From Gaertneriomyces semiglobifer (Eukaryota; Chytridiomycota; Chytridiomycetes; Spizellomycetales; Spizellomycetaceae): 64,000 nt of DNA. The stretch covers positions 930,001 to 994,000 of the forward strand of contig JAHLKF010000004.1 in assembly GCA_025558075.1 (NCBI GenBank), read 5' to 3'. Positions within the stretch are counted from its first letter, which is position 1, and each line of letters starts with the position of its first letter. The position numbers were made by a program, and so were the translations under genes. Under the pieces are notes generated by a model, which saw nothing but the letters and a program-made list of their open reading frames with translations, did not search any database and was not told the DNA's origin. Of this stretch, positions 35,651 through 47,450 are shown piece after piece.

Positions 35651-37172
35651 ATGTCGGTAGCCATTGTCGGGAGACCGCATCATCGTCTGAAGATGATGTC
35701 GCGAGGGTTAGTGGGACTCGCTTTCACTAGATCGAAAATCGTCTATCCTGCTCGGGCGGCCTGCTTCCCTCTGCGAGCTTCATTTGCCAGCAGTGTCACT
35801 CCCCTTAAAAGTAGTGCTACCCAAGGCGTCGAAGATGAACCATCTATTCCTCCACCGTTGAAAGGAATTCGCATCCTCGACCTTACTCGCATCTTGGCTG
35901 GCCCATATTGCACCATGCTCCTCGCGGATCTGGGAGCTGATGTCATCAAGGTAGAGCATCCAAAGGTTGGAGACGACACACGGTCTTGGCTTCCTCCGTT
36001 TGCTACACCAGATCCGGCGACTCTACCACCTGTTCCGGAAGGCAAAAAGGACTACTGGAACAGCCTACCACCTGAATCGGCGTATTTTCTAAGCGTAAAT
36101 AGGTCAAAACGAAGTATCACGGTAGATCTTAAATCACCGGAAGGGAAGGAGATCATTTATGGGTTAGTAAAAACCGCAGACGTGGTGGTAGAGAACTACC
36201 TGCCCGGAAAGCTCTCCTCAATGGGCTTGGGATACGAAGACCTCAAGAAGCACAAGCCAGATATCATCTACGCATCGCTAACAGGATACGGTCAGACCGG
36301 TTCCTTCCGCGATAAAGCAGGTTACGATGTGATCATTGCGGCGGACGCAGGGTTGATGCATATTACCGGCGAGCGGGACCGTCCACCTGTTAAAATCGGC
36401 GTAGCAATGACAGACCTGACTACAGGGCTTTATGTTCATGGTGCCATTATGGCCGCTTTGATTGGCCGTGCACAAACCGGTCAAGGGGTGCATATCGATG
36501 CCAGCCTGTTCGAAAGCCAAGTCGCCAGTTTGGCGAATATCGCAAGCAACTACTTGATTGCGGGGCAGGAAGCTACGAGACATGGCGATGCGCATCCAAG
36601 TATTGCGCCATACCAAACGTAAGAGGAAACATTTGCCGCCATCATTTTATCCTCATCTTCTCACCCAGTTGGTTTTCTCGTTCAGATTTCAAGCAGCCGA
36701 TGGCCGCATCATGATCGGAGCAGGCAACGACTCCCAATTCACCCTCCTTTGCCAAATCCTTGGCCGTCCCGAATTATCTTCCTCCGACCTGTACTGCACA
36801 AACCGCGCTCGAGTCAGTAACCGAGAAACTCTCATCCCACTTCTCGACTCCCTCTTTTCTAAAAAACCCATCCAATATTGGATTGACCAGATAAATGGCC
36901 GGATCCCTGCAGCACCTATTCGCAGTATTCGGCAGACGTTTGAAGAACATCCGCAGACTAAAGATCGCAACGTCGTGACATCTGTGGATCACCCGAGAGC
37001 TGGGAAAATTAAGATTGTCGCCCCGGCCGTGCGCTATGGAAATGGGAAGATGAAGGTCCGTGGCCCACCGCCGGTGCTTGGTCAACATACCGATGAAGTG
37101 TTGGAAGAGGTGCTTGGGATGAGTAGGCCAGCAATCGATGATTTGAGGAAAAAGGGCGCTATCGGACCATGA
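35651..37172 (+). CDS. Class III (CaiB/BaiF) acyl-CoA transferase, SUGCT-like, probably mitochondrial
   Basis: Two exons (35651-36618, 36686-37172) give about 484 residues; the junction reads [16 protein letters not shown], a conserved family segment. The first 45 residues are Arg/Ser/Ala-rich without acids, like a mitochondrial presequence; an alternative ATG lies at about 35694. Family motifs include [52 protein letters not shown], and VAMTDLTTG carrying the catalytic Asp. These enzymes swap CoA between carboxylates; the resemblance is to succinate-hydroxymethylglutarate CoA-transferases, so a role in glutarate or related dicarboxylate breakdown is likely but not proven. Confidence 0.92.
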
Positions 37173-37392
37173 AGCGGTGCCGTAGGGATTAATGCAGCAC
37201 TTCTTGCAGGTCTAGGCGTACCATCTCCCATGATTCAGGACTAGCATACGATAACTAGAAGGCAAATATGATAACCACCTCATTAGCTATTTACATGTAT
37301 TTGGTTTCCTAATTTACAAAAAACCCCGGCTGCGCGCCGATTGAAAAGAACAACTCTACTCTACTTTCGCGGCGTGGCCAGGTTGGCGGGCT

Positions 37393-39983
37393 TTATCCAG
37401 AGCACATGACACAAGCATCGCGGTTATCCAATGAACAAGCCAACGCAGCCTCATTTTGCGCTGCTTCATCGTCCTTTTGAGACTTCAATTGCTGCTGATC
37501 GACGGTGAACTGAATGGCGTCAGCCGCGGGGCGTGTGCGCAAGTAGTACATGCCTAAATAAGGAATTGATGAGTTAATCTTGCAACAAGATTTCCAATCG
37601 CTAACATAACATAAAGCAGAAGCTCACCAGTCTTCAAGCCCTTCTTCCATCCATAGAAATGCATACTCGTCAGCTTGCCAAAGTTCGGTTCCGCAATGTG
37701 AATGTTCAAGCTTTGACTTTGATCGATGAATGCTCCACGATCCGCTGCCATATCGATAATGCTCTTTTGCGAAATCTCCCAAACGGTCTTGTAAATTGCC
37801 TTGAGATCATCAGGTATCGCACTAATCTTCTGTATGGAGCCGTTGTCAGCAATGATCCGGTTTTTCATACTGTCATTCCACAGGTTGAGCTCCGTCAAGT
37901 CTTTCAGTAAGTGCGGGTTGACAATTTGGAACTCTCCCGCAAGAACACGGCGTGTGTAAATGTTGCTGGTGTAAGGTTCGAACGCTTCATTGTTACCGAG
38001 AATCTGAGAAGTCGAGGCTGTTGGCATCGGCGCGACGAGAAGACTGTTACGCACACCATACTGAGCAATGCGTTGGCGCAGATCGCTCCAGTCCCACAGA
38101 TCAGTGGGTGTAACGTTCCACATGTCGGGTTGCAGTATACCCTTACTGACAGGTGAACCTTCATACGTAGTGTAAGGGCCAAGCTCCTTGGCGAGCTCAC
38201 AAGACGCTTCCAATGCGGAGAAGTAGATGGTTTCGAAGATCTGAATGTTCAAATTGCGAGACTCTGGCGAGTCGAAGGGGAAGCGCATCTTGATCAATGC
38301 ATCAGCAAGACCTTGCACACCCAATCCGATTGGACGATGGCGCATGTTGGACCTTCGAGCCTCTTCAACAGGGTAGTAGTTGATGTCAATGATTTTGTTG
38401 AGGTTCTTCGTGATAATATGCGTAATCTCGCGCAGCTTGGCAAAGTTGAACTTGGGCTTGTTGTCCTCCTTGTCAACAAAGCTAGGAAGAGCGATGGATG
38501 CCAAATTGCAGACAGCGACTTCATCCGGGGCAGAGTACTCTACAATTTCAGTGCATAGGTTGCTGCACTTGATGGTGCCCAGGTTCTGCTGGTTGGACTT
38601 GCGGTTGCAAGCATCCTTGTAGAGCATAAACGGCGTACCCGTCTCCACCTGGGACTCGAGCATCGCATACCAAAGCTTCTGTGCCTTGACCACTTTGCGT
38701 GCACGGCCTTCACGTTCATACCTTTCGTACAACTCGACGAATTTATCACCCCACACCTCTTGAAGTCCTGCCGCCTCAGCAGGGCAAAACAAACTCCAGT
38801 CGCCATTCTTTTCCACACGTTCCATGAACAAATCAGGAATCCAGAGCGCGTAAAAGAGCTCACGGGCGCGAACTTCTTCCTTACCAGTGTTCTTTTTCAA
38901 GTCCAAAAACTCGAATACATCGGCGTGCCAGGGCTCAAGGTAGACAGCGAACGCTCCTGGTCGCTTGTTGCCACCTTGATCAACATACCTCGCGGTGTTG
39001 TTGTACACACGAAGCATAGGCACGATACCATTGGATTCACCGTTGGTACCGGCAATATAAGATCCCAGGGCGCGAATATTGTGAATGTTCAGACCGATAC
39101 CACCTGCGGTCTTGGAGATCATAGCGCATGTTTTGAGGGTGTCATAAATACCCTCAATGGAATCATCCTTCATCGTCAAGAGGAAACAACTGGAAAGCTG
39201 TGGTCTTGGAGTACCAGCGTTGAAGAGAGTCGGAGACGCATGCGTGAAGTACTTCTCGGACATGCAGTTATATGTCTCAATAGCAGCCTCCACATCCTCA
39301 CCGTGAATTCCTACGGCGACACGCATCAGCATATGTTGTGGTCGTTCAGCAACACGCTTGCCGATTTTCAACAGGTATGAGCGTTCTAGCGTTTTGAAAC
39401 CAAAGAAGTTGTAGTTGAAGTCACGGTCGTAGATGATGGCAGAGTTGAGGCGTTCAGCGTTCTTCTGGATGGCTTGATATGTCTCTTCGGAAATCATGGG
39501 TGCGGCGTTGCCGGTTTTGGGGTTAACGTACTTGTAAAGATCTTCCATTACTTGAGAAAATTGCTTCTTCGTTTCCTTGTGAAGGTTTGAAATGGCGATA
39601 CGTGCAGCGAGCACGGCATAATCAGGATGCTTGGTCTGCAAGAAATGAATGCATAAGGTGGACGACCACGAAAATGCCTATGTATGAGCGGCAGACGTAC
39701 GGTCAAGTATGCGGCGGTTTCGGCGGCGAGGTTATCCAACTCCACGGTTGTGACGCCCTGGTATACACCTTGAATGACCTTCTGAGCGACCTCGGCAGGG
39801 TCGACAAAGTTCATGTCAAGACCATAGCACAGTTTCATTATGCGAGAGGTGATTTTGTCAAAGGCCACCCGCTCACGGCGACCATCTTGAGAAACACATG
39901 AATGCGTCAGCGCATTGCCCTTAGGCATTTCCCAAAGAAGTAGAGGCCAGAGAAGAGAGCATACCTCTTTTAAAAACGAACAT
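37393..39983 (-). CDS. RNR1: Ribonucleoside-diphosphate reductase large subunit
   Basis: Four exons on the minus strand (39983-39965, 39885-39701, 39635-37628, 37553-37393) give about 790 residues. Exon 1 is only 19 nt (MFVFKR) and joins to [16 protein letters not shown], the ATP-cone start. The catalytic barrel is complete: CFLL near the first active-site Cys, the NLCTEI loop with the radical Cys, [19 protein letters not shown], and [22 protein letters not shown] across the last junction. The tail ends DACVMCSG, supplying the redox CxxC. It reduces NDPs to dNDPs with the small subunit. Length is normal for the family. Confidence 0.97.
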
Positions 39984-40702
39984 GTTTGCTTTTGGTATAA
40001 CGGTAGAAGAATAAGGGGAAAACAGAGGCGGCGGAACAGAGGAGGGCAAGGGCTTTTAAATATAATTCTACAGCAACAAAGTGCTGCCTTGTTGCGAGTC
40101 GCAGGAACAGCGGAAGCGGAAGCCAACAAAAACGAACAGTGAAAGTATATAGTAAGTAAAGAAGGTGTGTAAGCTGCCGGAAGTCACAGTCGCCGGAAGT
40201 AAGCCAAGGGAGGGAATAGACAAACCCCGTCCGGACACTTTTGCTCGCCGACGAATCGATTCCCCGCCTGTCAACAACGCAACTGCTGTCGTGCTGCTGT
40301 CAACTGGAAAAAATTCGCACTTCGGACGCCTCGGACAAGTCTTTTGGCGTCCGGACAACGCAACGGACTCATTTCAAATGGGCGTGCGTTTCTCCGCTCC
40401 CGCAATCGTCAGGATTACGTAAACTCCGTTTATGCAACTGTGCCGTCCCGCGTATATACACTGACATTGTCCAGACGGAAACGTGAGCATTAAGGACTTC
40501 ATCATCGTCTATCGTATAGATGGATTGAGAATGAAAGCAAATCTAGAGTGCCAAGCTGGCACTTCTACATGTCTATGGAAAAATGCCCGCTCATCAAAAT
40601 AACAATGTTCTATGGAAGCTCTCACAATGCTTAGCCTGAAATCTGTGATAGCAAGCTCAAGAACCGGTCCATTTTCGTAGACAAAAAAAGGATCTGACCT
40701 AA
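39984..40702. other. RNR1 upstream region and 3' flank of oligopeptidase gene
   Basis: 720 bp. The proximal part is purine-rich. It contains a cluster of CGGAC words, including two GTCCGGAC palindromes. No MluI-box ACGCGT was seen in the proximal part. No gene recognised. Confidence 0.5.
40229..40356. promoter_or_regulatory. Putative CGGAC-motif cluster upstream of RNR1
   Basis: The palindrome GTCCGGAC occurs at 40229-40236 and 40349-40356, with two further CGGAC words at about 40323 and 40332. It sits 250-370 bp upstream of the RNR1 ATG. A regulatory role is inferred from repetition and position only. Confidence 0.35.
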
Positions 40703-43168
40703 CTACTCGGACCGTCGCTTGTTAAGACGTTCAATAACAAAGGCGTAATCAGCAGCAATCTCCTTCAAAAACGCGTAGCGCCCAGAATGTCCGAAATGCC
40801 TACAGTAGTGAATGAACATGAGGGCGGAGCACCCTGAAATGGTACGAAACTCGTCTTACCCAGATCCCATTTTACAGTCAAAAGCAATGATCCTGTCCTC
40901 CGGACCCTTGTCCACGTTCATGTCCCTCAACTTAGCAACCCATTTTGCAGGTTCCCAATACTGAACGCGAGGATCGTTGATGCCGGCTTTGACCAAGATA
41001 TCCGGGTATTGCTTGCCCTCCACAATGTTGTCATAAGGAGAGTACTTTCGCATACAATCAAAGAATTCCCGTTCGTTCGGGTTCCCCCATTCTTCGTACT
41101 CCATGACGGTCAACGGAATCGTGGGATCCATCATCGTATTGATAACATCCACAAACGGCACTCCTGCAATAGCAGCAGATGCAATATCTGCACCAGCTTG
41201 ATTGAGGACTGCGCCCATCAATAAACCTCCCGCGGATCGCCCTTCAATCGCAGTAATCTCCGGCTTGGTGTACTGTTCTTGATGAAGGTATTTCGCCACA
41301 GCAATAAAGTCCGAAAAGGTGTTCTTTTTGTGCTGGAACTTGCCAGTTTCGTACCATGCGCGGCCACATTCGCCTCCGCCCCGGATATGGGCGATTGCGT
41401 GTACAAAGCCGCGGTCCAGGTAACTGAATACCTTCTGGTCAAAATTCCCGCCGACAGAGAGGCCGTATGAGCCGTACCCATACAACATGCAGGGGTTCTT
41501 GCCGTTTTGTTGGAACTTGTCAGTTCGGTACAACATGGAAACAGGGATGAATTCTGGAAGAGGTGTCTTGAATGGTGCCTCGACGCGGGTCTCTTCTGGG
41601 ATAGGCACATAAACCCGCTTCATAGTGTACTGTCCGGCGCTGTAGTTCGGTACATTCGCCTGCTTCAGCAGTGTCCTCTTTCCCGTTTGTGGAGCATGCT
41701 CCAGAGTTTGCGACGGCGTCAAGGGTGACGTGTATGTGAACCGGAACACGTCCGAATGGTAGTCCTGAGACGAAGTGCCGGTATCGTGTGTGCTATAGAT
41801 TTCTTCATCGAAGTCGAGATACTCGACTTTAGGTCCTGCGGGTGTATCCCGGAGGGTCTTCACCCGCTTGTTTGCATCCGTCGACCGCTCGTACAATACA
41901 ATAAATCCAGAAAATGGTTGCATATCGGCCAAGTTGATCAGCGGGTCGTATGGAAGGAGGTCTTTCCAGTTGGACGAGTCTGTTTTGTCCTGCAATGGCA
42001 GGAGTCAGTGGGGAGATACAATACCAGTCATTATAGCAACCGAAACTCACCAACGGACACCAGCACAGCTTGTTGTTAAGGAATTTACCTGCACCATCAG
42101 TTAAAATGAGGAAGCGATCGCCCTGGTGCTCAACGTGATAGCGGTGGCGGTATTCACGCTTGTTGAATAGCTTCAATTCGGATGTGATATCCTCAGCGTT
42201 CAAGTAGTGAATCTCCTTTGTCAAAGAGCTGGTAGACTCAACGAACAAGAACTTCCCAGAGTTGCTTTTGTAGATGTTGACCTCAAACTTCTGGTCTGCG
42301 TCGGTGTATATACAGTCATCCTCGCCTGTTTTCCCGAAGACACGCTTCATGACTTTCCATGGTCTGTGAATATCATCGTATACAGTGTAATAGAAGCCTT
42401 TGCCGTCGGCACTCCATTCTCCTTCCTCGGCAATGGACTTGATCCGCTCATCGAGGAGTTTACCGGATTCTAAGTCGACAAAGTAGACGTCGTAAATCTC
42501 ATTGCCTGTAGTGTCAAGACTGTAGGCAAGCTTCCGATGATCGCGGCTAACACGATAGAATCCCAAACTCTGATATTCAAAGGACAGCTGGTTTTGATCC
42601 AGTAGCACCTGCTCTTTGTCTTCCTCTTCTTGCTGTCTTTCCATGACATCCTTAGGTGACGCTTTGTCGGCAACCTTGCGACGAACGTACACCGGGTACT
42701 GCTTCCCCTTGAGGACCTTCTTGTAGTATGCCCATCCATCGCGGATAACGGGAACGTCGACATCGTCCTCAGCTACACGAGAGACAAACTCCTCATAGAC
42801 CTTCTCAATGGTGTCCTTGTGAGTCTCCAGATGCACCTTCTTCGCATAATCGTTCTCGGCATTTAAATACTCAATGATCTCGGGGGATTCAGTTGGCTTA
42901 AAGGATTTCATCCAGTGGTAGTCATCGTGAATTTCGATGCTATGGTGGTAGACATGCTAAACGGAAAAAACGGAAATGTGTTTACGATCTGATAACAAGC
43001 ACTTTCAGCATCTCTGTCTACCTTATGGGGCACTTTTTTAGCCACAGGCGGAGTGATAGCTGTCGTCGACATGGTTCTGAACTGGGACGCAATAGCACGG
43101 ATTCTTGATGGAGCGTACACTGTTGATCTTGAGCACTTCGACACAAAGCGGATTGACCAATTAAACAT
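40703..43168 (-). CDS. Oligopeptidase B-like prolyl oligopeptidase family (S9A) peptidase
   Basis: Four exons on the minus strand (43168-43022, 42956-42051, 41989-40860, 40799-40703) give about 759 residues. The N-terminus is Arg/Ser-rich and may target mitochondria; a second ATG (MSTTAITPP) could give a cytosolic form. After the first junction the family start HVYHHSIEIHDDYHWM appears. A beta-propeller occupies most of exon 2. The hydrolase domain has IEGRSAGGLLMG (catalytic Ser), AGINDPRVQYWEP (Asp) and GSGHFGHSGR across the last junction (His), so the triad is complete. It cleaves short peptides, in oligopeptidase B after basic residues. Confidence 0.94.
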
Positions 43169-43502
43169 ATGCAGCTAGCGATGCTGACTGCTGAACGTCC
43201 TTTTCTTTATACTTCACTCTGCTGCTCCATTCACAGATCCTTATCAACTGTTAGAGTTGGGACCACTAAATTTTGAAATTCAAAAATAACAGAGCCAAGA
43301 TTTGTATATACACGCAGCAAATCAACGCAAGACAGGGTCCTCTCAGGTTTATCCCACAGGTGTCTGTAGCTTGGGTGAGCTTGAATTGAGTGCGTGGACG
43401 TGGTGGAAGCCAGCATGGTGGTGATTTGCAAGCAGGCCGGCCAGTCGCTGTAGTCTTCCATTACTGATTATTCAGTTATTGTCGCACGGATTGCGACCCA
43501 CT
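43169..43502. promoter_or_regulatory. Divergent promoter between oligopeptidase and SET genes
   Basis: 334 bp between two start codons on opposite strands, so both promoters must lie here. No core element stands out. Confidence 0.5.
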
Positions 43503-44734
43503 ATGGCCCATTCCGTTGATGAGCCTCTGGTAGAGTATGTGATGGAACCTATTGAGGAGGATGGCGAGAAGGATACCCTTTACACGGTCACATGGAAGCA
43601 CACCGGGGAAACACTCAAGGTCCGAACGAAAAACTCTGTTTACCACGGAAAGGGCCTGTTTTGCGCCCAGGAGATGATTCCCGCTGGTTCCTTCATCGAC
43701 CACTATCACGGCATTACCATGTCTTCAGCAACTGCTCATATACGCCATCCAGAAATTGACGACTCGTTTTCGGTCTACAGTTCGGATGTCATTATACCCC
43801 ACAAGTACATACCCGGGCGCTTTGCGAATGACTCGGTCAAGCTTCCCGAAAATGACCAAGATCCTATTATCCGAACGCAAGAAGTGAATGCTGCCTTTGA
43901 GGAGATTGAAAGCGGAACTGTCGTTATACATGCGCTAAAGGATATTCATGAAGGAGAGGAGATACTTATATCGTATGGCGACTGGTATTGGCGCGGTGTA
44001 ATGTTCGAGCGGGCCGGCTTTGAAGATGCGCCTACAAGATTCGATGTCCTGACGACTCCACAAGACTTTGCGCGCCAAAAGAGGTGGATGAAAACCTGTG
44101 GATGGACGACGATGCCAGAGGATGTTCGCATTGTCAAAGTATTTCGGAAGGATGGTCGCCCACACCCGGATTATTATCTGGTCAAAGCTGTAAGTATGCT
44201 GAGTTCCGCTTCAGACAAAAGGATCAAAGGACATGGGGCATGGCCATATCGTCGTCCTGTTGGCCACCATTGGTACTTGGGGCAGATTCACGAGTTGAAA
44301 AGGTCATCGGGGTCTTGGTGCTCTGCACATGCACAATGGAGATGCTTATGTGAAGCAAAAGGAATATCGCTTGCACAGTAGCGCAGCAGGGTTAGTTTAG
44401 TAGCAGTTGGGCAAACGGTGTCTAAGACCTTGCGTTTTTCCTTCATTCGCAGCGTACCCGTGGAATATGGCGTTCAGCACCACAGTACAGGAAGCATCTA
44501 GACGCCGAAAAAGAAGGGATAAGTTGTAGCTGTGAAGTATGCGGTCGCGCGTCGAAGACAAAACAATCACTCAGCTCTACCAAGAGGAAAAATGAAACAT
44601 CCGTCCTCGATCCGGAACAAGTATTAGCAGTTTCGCAAAACAAGAGAAGAAAGTCTGAAAGGAGAACTAGCACGATTCAAATTACAAAGGGATTGGAAGA
44701 GGTTGATCCCATCACCATCGGTTCGTGGCGATGA
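43503..44734 (+). CDS. SET-domain protein; 3' half of model uncertain
   Basis: The first exon (43503 to about 44189) encodes about 229 residues with a SET core: SVYHGKGLFCAQEMIPAG, IDHYHG, GRFANDSV in place of the usual NHS, NAAF and EEILISYGDWYW. A strong GTAAGT donor follows at 44190. A last exon at 44453-44734 reads 94 codons with a Cys pattern (ISCSCEVCGR) and basic nuclear-like patches. Between them, the coding-looking stretches (GHGAWPYRRPVG; GLGALHMHNGDAYVKQKEYR) lie in different frames and no intron of normal size joins them cleanly. It could be a lysine methyltransferase. Either an unusual splice, a sequence indel or a damaged gene explains the break. Confidence 0.65.
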
Positions 44735-45614
44735 TTACAATTGCTTTTGCCTGGTGGCTAACTATGGGATTTTTTCAGATTAGCTTCACATTAATTGCCT
44801 GTAATAACGAACCGATGTTAGGATTCATTTTATATAAATCTGTATATATGCACGTCTTTTTATTCTCTGAAAGTGATGTTGGCGTGTTGAGATCTGTCTC
44901 AAAGATCTGGATGTTGGTATTGCTTTGACAATGCATCCTAACGCCATACTTATGATAATTTCTGATCCATGCAATGATTTTATATGGTTGAGCTGGGCAT
45001 CTCCATTAACGTGGTTAGCTTGCGAGACACGTCTGGTCATTTCTAATAGCCTGGAGAATAGGTGTTGAGTGTCGCTACGGGTTCAACGCCAAACTCCTGA
45101 GAGGCATCCGGTGGGTTGCGTACCCATGTAATTTATGCAAGTAAATGGCTTTCTAGAATGCATTCCTTCGTTGTTACGAAAGAGCCGTCGGTGGTCTGTG
45201 GGACAGTCTATATGTACTGCGGTCCAGATGACGCTGACATGCGGTTTGCCTCCTCGGCGGCGATTGCAATCCACACGAATGAGGGTACTGTGCAGAGCGA
45301 GCCAGCGTTACGAACGATTTTTGAACCGCATTCATTCATTCCATCCACATCATCTTATCATGGTTAATATAGCAAGTCGGTGGTGTAAAGGTGTGTAGTA
45401 CAGGGTGATATTGTGCATGTACAGGCTAACCAGACAGTTGGGTCTAGTGAGGTTTTCCAGGGGGATTTGATTTTGGCGTATACCAGGACTGATGGTGCTG
45501 CAGGCACAGTGTGTACTGTCTCCATAGATCTTACGTGCTCATCACTAGATTTTCTGCCAGACTACAGTCCAGATGGTGACTCTTCTATTATATTTGTGTG
45601 TGTGCTCCTATATT

Positions 45615-45878
45615 TCAGGCTTCGAAAATGGTAGCCTCAACCTTCTGCAGTAGCCGAAGCGAGTGCGCATACGATTTCCGGCTTGGTCGCTGATCAGAGT
45701 GAGTCTTTTCATAAGAAGCCAACATTTCGGATAACCCAAGAGCCCATCGCGCAACCCCTCCATAAAACCCCACAAACGAGCGCAGCTCTTTCAACGACCG
45801 TGGTATCTCGACACAGTCAATGACGAAAGCATCGAAGGTCGAGGCTCTGCAACTGGTGAAGTGACTTCCGAACTGCAC
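45615..45878 (-). pseudogene. Possible Ty3/gypsy-type polymerase fragment
   Basis: An 87-codon minus-strand frame contains IPRSLKELRSFVGFYGGVARW and a downstream FSEML-like segment. This resembles the P-x-S-x-K-x-LRSFLG-x-x-x-Y-YRRFI block between reverse transcriptase and RNase H of Ty3/gypsy elements. No intact RT, integrase or LTR is visible around it, so it would be a short decayed remnant. The match is limited to about 30 residues and could be chance. Confidence 0.4.
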
Positions 45879-46359
45879 GATGACCCGACTGAGGGTACAG
45901 ATTCATCTCTTTTCCTCCTTTTGGCATTCTTCGTGACTTCTTCCTCGACGTGTCCCAAGACATCCGTGCCGCTTACTTCAAGCTACTCGGCTCCAAGGCG
46001 CTTGCGTTCGGCAGGTCCAATAGTCAATCCACTCAGTGTCTTGTTCATAAGCATGGTTTAAAGCATCCTGCGCACGTTCGTATATTATTGCAGCAACCGT
46101 CTTACGAGCCTCTGATTTTGCTTTATCATCTTCTCAAGGAGGGACTGGAGGTCCTTTCTCGCCTTTTCCTCCGTGGCATACTCCATCTGACTGCACAATT
46201 TTGCCGGAGCGTATGCGTCGTGTAAGAGGGCATGTAGGAGTACATCTTTTCGCTCGTTTACCTAACCGGGAAGGGTATTTTTTTTTATTAGAGTGAAGGC
46301 TGCAACAGCAAAGCTATCGGGCATTTGGACAAGAGAGATCCGCATGGGGAATTGTCTTT

Positions 46360-46452
46360 GAAAGGCGAGCAGTTCAGAGCCCGAATCAGGGTGAGGTTGG
46401 CGCCTCCCGACTACTGCGTTCAGAATCTCCAGCGCTGACAACACAACACTTC
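46360..46452 (+). repeat. 93-bp direct repeat, copy 1
   Basis: Starts gaaaggcgagcagttcagag and matches the copy 185 bp downstream over 93 bp with one visible mismatch (t versus g in gagg[t/g]tgg). The sequence diverges sharply on both sides. Confidence 0.9.
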
Positions 46453-46544
46453 GCAGACACCACGCGTCCATGATCTCATTGTGGCCATTCGAAAGCGAAC
46501 TCGGGTTGAGGATGATAGCAAGAGTTGCACAGCTGACCGTACGT

Positions 46545-46637
46545 GAAAGGCGAGCAGTTCAGAGCCCGAATCAGGGTGAGGGTGGCGCCTCCCGACTACT
46601 GCGTTCAGAATCTCCAGCGCTGACAACACAACACTTC
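46545..46637 (+). repeat. 93-bp direct repeat, copy 2
   Basis: Second copy of the repeat at 46360-46452. The two copies are separated by 92 bp of unrelated sequence. Near identity implies a recent local duplication or a repeated element. Confidence 0.9.
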
Positions 46638-47450
46638 ACGCACGATCATTGTTCGCTGCACGCTCACACTTCTTCCCACACCCAGTTTCTCATTTCCGGG
46701 CCATCAGGCTTCTCGCCATACCATACTAAACTGCATGTTTGACCCTCACCTTTTTTCATGGTTCGTCCGTCCAGTTTGCAAATCTGTCCGTGTGCAGAGG
46801 ACGGCCAAACGAGAAAGCGTCTGCTTTTGAAGTTCAACGTGACATAAAATGTAGGTGACACGTCCAGATCCAGAAACATCGCAAACCTCGCGTGTAAATT
46901 TAAAATAAAAAGTGGGCGCGTTCACAGCTCCACAGAGTTTTAACTCGAATTGAGCCGAGAATTGAAGGGCGACTCTTTGATGGCAGATGCACAACCTTTA
47001 AGGCAACGTCGCATTACATGACCCTGGTCCTGAGAGATATGATAGGACTACGCTAGTTTCGCATGTTGCGGGAGTAAGGTGGGCCGCTATTTAGACAAAG
47101 AATGTATTTAGCAGGTGTCAAACGAAGCGAAGTTGAAGGTAATGCCAGAAATAGCATCTTCGTGCTTATTCTGTAAACTAAACTAGCCCTTCGACATGCT
47201 TTTAGGCTGTCAAGTTTCATCCAAGTGGATGACTCTTCTACTTTCACGTGTAGTTCTGTAGTGTCCTGGGATAATCTTGGTTGCCCAGCAAGCCTACCGG
47301 CAAATGAATTGCGCCTTCTGTTGAACTATACCGGTCAATAGTTTACTTTGTCAAAAGCGTCCCGTCACTTTGTCAGCCGTCCTTCACCGTTTTGCGAACT
47401 TCACATCAGCAGAGTCAACTATCACCCACCTGCACTCGAATACCTCCGTT

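Larger units (their letters stand above)
44735..47450. other. Gene-poor tract with mobile-element remnant and direct repeat
   Basis: 2.7 kb with no intact gene. It holds a Ty3/gypsy-like pol fragment on the minus strand (45615-45878) and a 93-bp direct repeat (46360-46452 and 46545-46637). Short frames on both strands elsewhere show no family resemblance. This looks like decayed transposon territory. Confidence 0.55.
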
